A DNA stretch of 64,000 bases, taken from positions 496,001 through 560,000 of the forward strand of contig CAXXJE010000005.1 of the NCBI GenBank assembly GCA_963675055.2, in the 5' to 3' direction. Made by a program: the position numbers and the translations under genes. The first letter of the stretch is position 1, and every line of letters starts with the position of its first letter. Of the stretch, positions 60,024 to 64,000 are shown piece by piece. Under the pieces are notes generated by a model. The model saw only the letters and a program-made list of their open reading frames with translations, ran no database searches and had not been told where the DNA came from. The DNA is from PGYT01 sp963675055. GTDB lineage: Bacteria; Bacteroidota; Ignavibacteria; Ignavibacteriales; Melioribacteraceae.

Positions 60024-60545
60024 ATGTCGAATAAACTAAAAGAAACACTCGCAAATAAAATAGATCAGCTTAAACAAAACCCTGAATCGGGTAAACTGTC
60101 ATTCAAGACCAGGACTCATCTGGTTAATGGAGTATTAACCAATGCTTCGATCCGTAAATTCAATCTGAATGTGGATGAACCGCATGAACTCGGTGGAAGC
60201 GACATAGCGCCAAATCCGGTTGAACTTGTATTGGCTGCTTTAGGTACTTGCCAGGAAATAGTCTACAGCGCCTATGCAGAAGTACTCGGATTTAAGCTGG
60301 ATGCAGTAAATATTGATGTCAAAGGAAACCTGGATCTAAACGGGCTGTTTGGTACGGTCGAAAAAACTGTTCCGGGTTTCGAGGAAATTGAATATGAAAC
60401 CGAAATAATCAGCAATGAGTCTGAAGAAAACATCAGGCAGCTTATTACTCTTGTTGAATCGCACTGCCCTGTGCTGGATACTTTGACGAGGCCAATTCCG
60501 GTCTCGGGAAAAGTAAAGATCAGGCAAAGTAAAGCTGCAGCATAA
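60024..60545 (+). CDS. OsmC/Ohr family protein
   Basis: 173 residues. The two family cysteines are present: LGTCQEIVYSAYAEVLG near residue 78 and ESHCPVLDTLTRP near residue 150, together with GGSDIAPNPVELVLAALG. OsmC-type proteins reduce organic hydroperoxides via a Cys pair with lipoyl or thiol donors; the branch here, YhfA/OsmC-like within sulfur operons, may instead handle persulfide or other reactive sulfur species. The specific role is inferred. It lies between metY and metX in the SAM-controlled operon. Confidence 0.85.
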   Translation: MSNKLKETLANKIDQLKQNPESGKLSFKTRTHLVNGVLTNASIRKFNLNVDEPHELGGSDIAPNPVELVLAALGTCQEIVYSAYAEVLGFKLDAVNIDVKGNLDLNGLFGTVEKTVPGFEEIEYETEIISNESEENIRQLITLVESHCPVLDTLTRPIPVSGKVKIRQSKAAA

Positions 60546-60571
60546 TTTGTATATTAACATTACGGTATAAC

Positions 60572-61717
60572 ATGCTGAAAGCTAAAACAAATATTGTAAC
60601 ATTGTTCGAAGAAGAACATGCTTTTACACTTGATTCGGGGGAAACTCTCCCCCGGGTACAGGTTGCTTATCAATCCTACGGTACATTGAACGAATCCGGG
60701 GATAACGCTGTGTTGATTTGTCATGCACTAACCGGCAACGCGCACGCAGCAGGAATCCCGGAAGAAATAGAATCGGATGAAAACAGTTCACCCGATCTGC
60801 TGACTTCCTATACTGAAATGTTCAAAGGTAAACCCGGCTGGTGGGATCCGCTTATAGGACCGGGAAAAGTCTTCGATACGGATAAATATTACGTAGTATG
60901 TTCAAATTTTATCGGGAGTTGCTACGGCAGTACAGGACCTGTATCCATTAATCCTGAAACAGGTTCCTCATACTCCAGCGATTTTCCCTACGTCTCCGTC
61001 AGGGATATGGTAAGAGCTCAAAAAGCCTTGACAGACTTCCTGGGAATAAAAAAAATTAAAACCGTTTCCGGCGGATCGCTTGGAGGTATGCAGGTACTTG
61101 AATGGGCTGTAATGTATCCTGAACTTATCGAAACTATAATTCCAATCGCTACTGCTGTTCAGCATTCTCCATGGGCAATTGGTTTAAATCAGACTACGCG
61201 AGATGCCATAATGAACGATCCGGAATGGAACGGCGGTCACTATACAAAGCAGCCGGAACAGGGACTTGCTCTAGCCCGTAAGATAGCAATGATCTCTTAT
61301 CGCAGTTATCCCTCATTCTGGAATAAGTTCGGACGGGAAAGACAATTCTCGACAAACGGTTTCGATCCCTCGAACAAGTATCAGATTGAAAGTTATCTAG
61401 ATTACCAGGGAGAGAAACTGAATAAACGTTTCGATGCTAACACATATATCACGATAACCAACGCGATGGATTATCATGACATCACAAAGGGTCGCGGCAC
61501 ACTGCAGGAAGTGCTTGGGAATATCACGTTCCCCGCTCTCTCAATTGGTATTTCTTCAGACGTACTTTACCCGGCAACGGAGCAGCGTGAATTTGCAAAA
61601 CTTATTCCAAACTCGGAATACGACGAAATTGATTCGATACACGGACATGATGCTTTCCTCATTGAATTCGATCAGTTGAATGAGATATTTGGTGGATTTG
61701 TTGCAAAGTATTTTTAA
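60572..61717 (+). CDS. metX: Homoserine O-acetyltransferase
   Basis: 381 residues of the alpha/beta-hydrolase MetX family: N-terminal VQVAYQSYGTLNESGDNAVL, substrate loop FIGSCYGSTGPVSINPETG, nucleophile elbow SGGSLGGMQVLEW (catalytic Ser near residue 168), GQKLNKRFDANTYITITNAM-like region, acid in GISSDVLYP and catalytic His in SIHGHDAFL. It acetylates homoserine with acetyl-CoA, giving the MetY substrate. Both acetyltransferase and succinyltransferase activities occur in this family; the acetyl form is the default. Ribosome site weak. Confidence 0.93.
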   Translation: MLKAKTNIVTLFEEEHAFTLDSGETLPRVQVAYQSYGTLNESGDNAVLICHALTGNAHAAGIPEEIESDENSSPDLLTSYTEMFKGKPGWWDPLIGPGKVFDTDKYYVVCSNFIGSCYGSTGPVSINPETGSSYSSDFPYVSVRDMVRAQKALTDFLGIKKIKTVSGGSLGGMQVLEWAVMYPELIETIIPIATAVQHSPWAIGLNQTTRDAIMNDPEWNGGHYTKQPEQGLALARKIAMISYRSYPSFWNKFGRERQFSTNGFDPSNKYQIESYLDYQGEKLNKRFDANTYITITNAMDYHDITKGRGTLQEVLGNITFPALSIGISSDVLYPATEQREFAKLIPNSEYDEIDSIHGHDAFLIEFDQLNEIFGGFVAKYF

Positions 61718-61786
61718 TACCCGGATTTGTTCGCTGATAATTTGATAAATTAGCGTTGTGCTATTAAAATTAATTCAGCGTCAACA

Positions 61787-62797
61787 ATGAAGAAGGCATT
61801 ATTCGCCAACATACCGATTTTCATACCCGAACTTGCCTGTCCGCATCAGTGTGTTTTCTGCGACCAGGAAAAAATCAGTTCGCATTCTTCTATTCCACAG
61901 CCTGAACAGATCAGCACTGTAATTGATGAACACCTTGGAACAATGAATCCGGACAAACAAATTAACATTGCTTTCTTCGGCGGCAACTTTACGGGAATTC
62001 CAATTTCAAGTCAGGAGGCATACTTACAGGCTGCGTTTAAATATGTAAAGTCGGGCAAGGTAAAAGGTATCAGACTGTCAACGCGTCCCGACTACGTTTC
62101 TCCCGAAATACTGGACATGCTTCAGAAGTACGGGGTTACAACAATTGAAATAGGTGCTCAGTCAACAAATGAAAATGTACTCAGAAAATCCGGGCGCGGA
62201 CATACTGTTGATGATATTAAACGAGCATCAAAGCTGATACTGGAATACGGATTCGCACTCGGTTTGCAGATGATGATTGGTTTGCCGGGTGACAAATATG
62301 AATCATCTGTCGAAACAGCAGAAGATATAATTGAACTAGGCGCATCAAACACAAGAATTTATCCAACTCTTGTAATTAAGGATACAGCGCTTGACCATTT
62401 ATATTCCGCAGGGAAATATTCACCCCTTTCACTTGATGAGGCTGTGCGATGGACAAAGGATATCTTCAGGTTATTCGAAGAAAATGGTGTTGCAATACTG
62501 AGAGTAGGTTTGCATCCGTCAGAGGATTTGTGCGATGGTAAATCATTAATTGTTGGTCCTTTTCATCCATCGTTCAAGGAACTTGTACTGACAGAGATAT
62601 GGAGCGATATTTTAAATGAAAAATTAAAGTCGTTACAAGATCATAGTATTATTATTCACGTAAATCCTTCGCAGATCAATTATGCAATTGGTCATAAAAG
62701 TAAAAACAGGAACCGGTTAAAAGAACAAGGTATCACTGCAGAATTCATTGGCGACAATAATCTGGAGAAATACGAGATAAATGTTAGCAATAGTTGA
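61787..62797 (+). CDS. Elp3-like radical SAM protein
   Basis: 336 residues. The 4Fe-4S motif CPHQCVFC (Cys x3 Cys x2 Cys) lies near residue 19, followed by IAFFGGNFTGIP, GIRLSTRPDYVSPEILDMLQ, EIGAQSTNENVLRKSGRGHT and GLQMMIGLPGD. This is the Elp3/HemN-like radical SAM domain; the GNAT acetyltransferase part of true Elp3 is missing. It must generate a 5'-deoxyadenosyl radical, but the substrate is unknown. Its 3' end overlaps the next gene by 17 bp, which implies co-translation and a joint function. Confidence 0.85.
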   Translation: MKKALFANIPIFIPELACPHQCVFCDQEKISSHSSIPQPEQISTVIDEHLGTMNPDKQINIAFFGGNFTGIPISSQEAYLQAAFKYVKSGKVKGIRLSTRPDYVSPEILDMLQKYGVTTIEIGAQSTNENVLRKSGRGHTVDDIKRASKLILEYGFALGLQMMIGLPGDKYESSVETAEDIIELGASNTRIYPTLVIKDTALDHLYSAGKYSPLSLDEAVRWTKDIFRLFEENGVAILRVGLHPSEDLCDGKSLIVGPFHPSFKELVLTEIWSDILNEKLKSLQDHSIIIHVNPSQINYAIGHKSKNRNRLKEQGITAEFIGDNNLEKYEINVSNS

Positions 62798-63470
62798 TGC
62801 ACGCGCACCCGGCGAAGCGATTCAAAAACTCCGGACAATTGCCGACGAATTATTACTTTTTGAGTCCGATGGAATAACTTATGAGTCTGTTTCCGGTCAT
62901 CCGGATATATTCATTTATCAGGACGGATCAAATCTTGTCGCTGCACCGAATTCCCCGGATAGCCTCTTGAATTTTCTTGAAAGAAATTCTTTGTCATTTC
63001 AATTCGGCCGAAGTTTCGTTGGGCAAACACTCGAGACTACTGCCGGCTATAACTGTGTTGTAACTGAAGACTTTCTAATACATAGATCAGGTTTCACGGA
63101 TAAACTAGTATTGGATTTTAGTAAACAGAAAAAATTCATTGATATCCCACAAGCTTATACAAGATGCAGTATGTGTCATATAGGAAATAACACGTTCATA
63201 ACATCTGACATGGGAATTCACAAAGTACTTCTTAAACATGAACTGGAATCATTTTACTTCGATCCTTCTGAGATAAGAATAAAAATTCACAGGAATGGTT
63301 TTCTAGGCGGAACATGTGGAGTGTATGTGAACATTGTTTATTTCCTTGGCAATATACTACTGCACGAGGACGGCAAAGTTTTGGAGAAGTTCATTACCGA
63401 TAAAGGACTCGAGATAATCTGCCTAAGCAATGAAAAGTTGTACGACGGCGGCGGGATATTTTTCATTTAA
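62781..63470 (+). CDS. DUF6873-like GME-fold protein
   Basis: 229 residues that resemble the DUF6873 family, proposed to have the guanidino-group-modifying enzyme (GME) fold of arginine deiminases and related enzymes. Visible features are YTRCSMCHIGNNTFITSDMG, IRIKIHRNGFLGGTCGVYVN and YDGGGIFFI at the C-terminus, with several Cys and a GTCG loop that could be catalytic. Family recall is moderate. The start codon lies within the radical SAM gene (17-bp overlap), so the two are translationally coupled. Function is unknown. Confidence 0.7.
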   Translation: MLAIVDARAPGEAIQKLRTIADELLLFESDGITYESVSGHPDIFIYQDGSNLVAAPNSPDSLLNFLERNSLSFQFGRSFVGQTLETTAGYNCVVTEDFLIHRSGFTDKLVLDFSKQKKFIDIPQAYTRCSMCHIGNNTFITSDMGIHKVLLKHELESFYFDPSEIRIKIHRNGFLGGTCGVYVNIVYFLGNILLHEDGKVLEKFITDKGLEIICLSNEKLYDGGGIFFI

Positions 63471-63481
63471 TCAATTTTAAT

Positions 63482-63502
63482 AAAACCCCCAACGGGGTTT
63501 TA
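63482..63502 (+). terminator. Intrinsic terminator after the radical SAM/GME pair
   Basis: AAAACCCC (63482-63489), loop CAAC, GGGGTTTT (63494-63501) forms a strong stem ending in T-rich sequence. It ends the operon 12 bp beyond the stop. Confidence 0.82.
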
Positions 63503-63590
63503 TATGTCCTATGATTGTTATATTATTGTAATAAATTTTTCGGGTATCAAAAAATCATCTGGCAATTATCTTAACACAACAAGGATAAGT

Positions 63591-64000
63591 ATGGATCATC
63601 ATAGTTTCTGGTCGTTGTTCCCCCCGCTTCTTGCAATCATACTGGCTATTAAAACAAGACAGGTATTCGTATCGCTCCTCTTCGGTATATGGCTCGGCTG
63701 GGTAATTCTAAGCGGTGGTAATTTGATTTCGGGTACAACCGCAACAATACAGGCCATGGTTGATGTATTCAAAGATCCGGGTAACACACGAACTATTATG
63801 TTCAGTAGTCTGGTTGGAGCTCTGATAGCGTTCATACAAAGGTCAGGCGGTGTTGAGGGTTTCGTTAACAGGATATACAAGATCCTGGACAGAATTGAAA
63901 AGAAACATTCCGGACGAAGCAGAGTAATAGTTCAATTGCTCGCTTGGTTAACGGGCACCATGATATTCGTCGAGTCAAGCATAAACGCTCTTACTGTCGG
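63591..64000 (+). CDS. nhaC: Na+/H+ antiporter, NhaC family (partial)
   Basis: The gene starts at ATG 63591 with AAGGA 5 nt upstream and runs off the window; 136 residues are visible. The N-terminus (SLFPPLLAIILAIKTRQVFV, then SLLFGIWLGWVIL) and MFSSLVGALIAFIQRSGGVEG match the NhaC family of sodium/proton antiporters, as does the WLTGTMIFVESSINALTV segment. Several membrane helices are present. Only the N-terminal part can be judged. Confidence 0.82.
   Translation, partial: MDHHSFWSLFPPLLAIILAIKTRQVFVSLLFGIWLGWVILSGGNLISGTTATIQAMVDVFKDPGNTRTIMFSSLVGALIAFIQRSGGVEGFVNRIYKILDRIEKKHSGRSRVIVQLLAWLTGTMIFVESSINALTV

Noticed and set aside
1..64000. CRISPR arrays, tRNA or rRNA genes, insertion sequences, prophage
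   Set aside because: No regularly spaced repeats, cloverleaf-like segments, ribosomal RNA signatures or transposase-like proteins were seen on either strand.

Overview
The window is a dense, low-to-moderate GC bacterial chromosome segment with short intergenic gaps and many 1-35 bp gene overlaps. The gene content suggests the Bacteroidota/Chlorobiota/Ignavibacteriota group, most likely an Ignavibacteria-type organism. Supporting features are a UMF1-type MFS protein, a DUF4834-like small protein, SatD, a TIGR02757 protein, Na+-coupled NSS and AGCS symporters, Cys/Met PLP enzymes paired with cystathionine beta-synthase, and a threonine-independent isoleucine route. Where a promoter can be read it looks like ordinary sigma-70 (TTGACA, 17 bp, TATATT), not the TAnnTTTG type of Bacteroidia. 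The taxonomic call is inference. I saw no rRNA, tRNA, CRISPR array, insertion sequence or prophage.

Layout. 1-12 kb: end of an M50-like membrane protein, UMF1 transporter, nusB, leucine dehydrogenase, a YdcF-like protein with a lone iron/B12-type ABC ATPase, then a TetR-TolC-MFP-RND efflux operon. 12-23 kb: TonB, VanZ-like, NAD(P)HX repair enzyme, NhaD-type antiporter, asnS, Ppx/GppA, and a compact operon of deoxynucleoside kinase, folK, folB, a drug/metabolite transporter and a purine nucleoside phosphorylase (pgeF). 23-27 kb: methionine gamma-lyase-like enzyme, cystathionine gamma-lyase/synthase and cystathionine beta-synthase (transsulfuration). 27-45 kb: fmt-def, a degenerate M1-peptidase-like protein with a membrane partner, two Na+ symporters, a phosphofructokinase carrying pyrophosphate-type residues, UvrD/PcrA helicase, an M29-like aminopeptidase, PqqD, MFS, TIGR02757, SatD followed by a probably frameshifted membrane gene, and pdxJ. 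45.7-57 kb: one minus-strand branched-chain amino acid operon in the order ilvD-ilvB-ilvN-ilvC-leuB-leuA-leuC-leuD-cimA. 57.5-64 kb, plus strand: a sulfur/methionine operon (beta-carbonic anhydrase family protein, metY, OsmC, metX), a radical SAM/GME-fold pair, and the start of an NhaC antiporter.

The most interesting region is the divergent intergenic stretch 57.06-58.01 kb. On the minus strand it encodes a 54-residue leader peptide whose C-terminal end is almost all Ile/Leu/Val, with six consecutive Leu residues all encoded by CTA, next to alternative RNA hairpins in front of ilvD. On the plus strand, a near-consensus promoter starts a nearly leaderless 27-codon leader peptide ending in Met and Cys codons. 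It is followed by mutually exclusive antiterminator and terminator hairpins, and then by a SAM-I riboswitch with its own terminator. The sulfur operon therefore appears to be controlled twice in series: by Cys (possibly Met) tRNA charging through ribosome stalling, and by S-adenosylmethionine.

Together the genes describe an organism that makes methionine by direct sulfhydrylation (MetX/MetY), probably returns sulfur from homocysteine to cysteine by reverse transsulfuration, makes isoleucine from pyruvate via citramalate, and relies on sodium-coupled transport.
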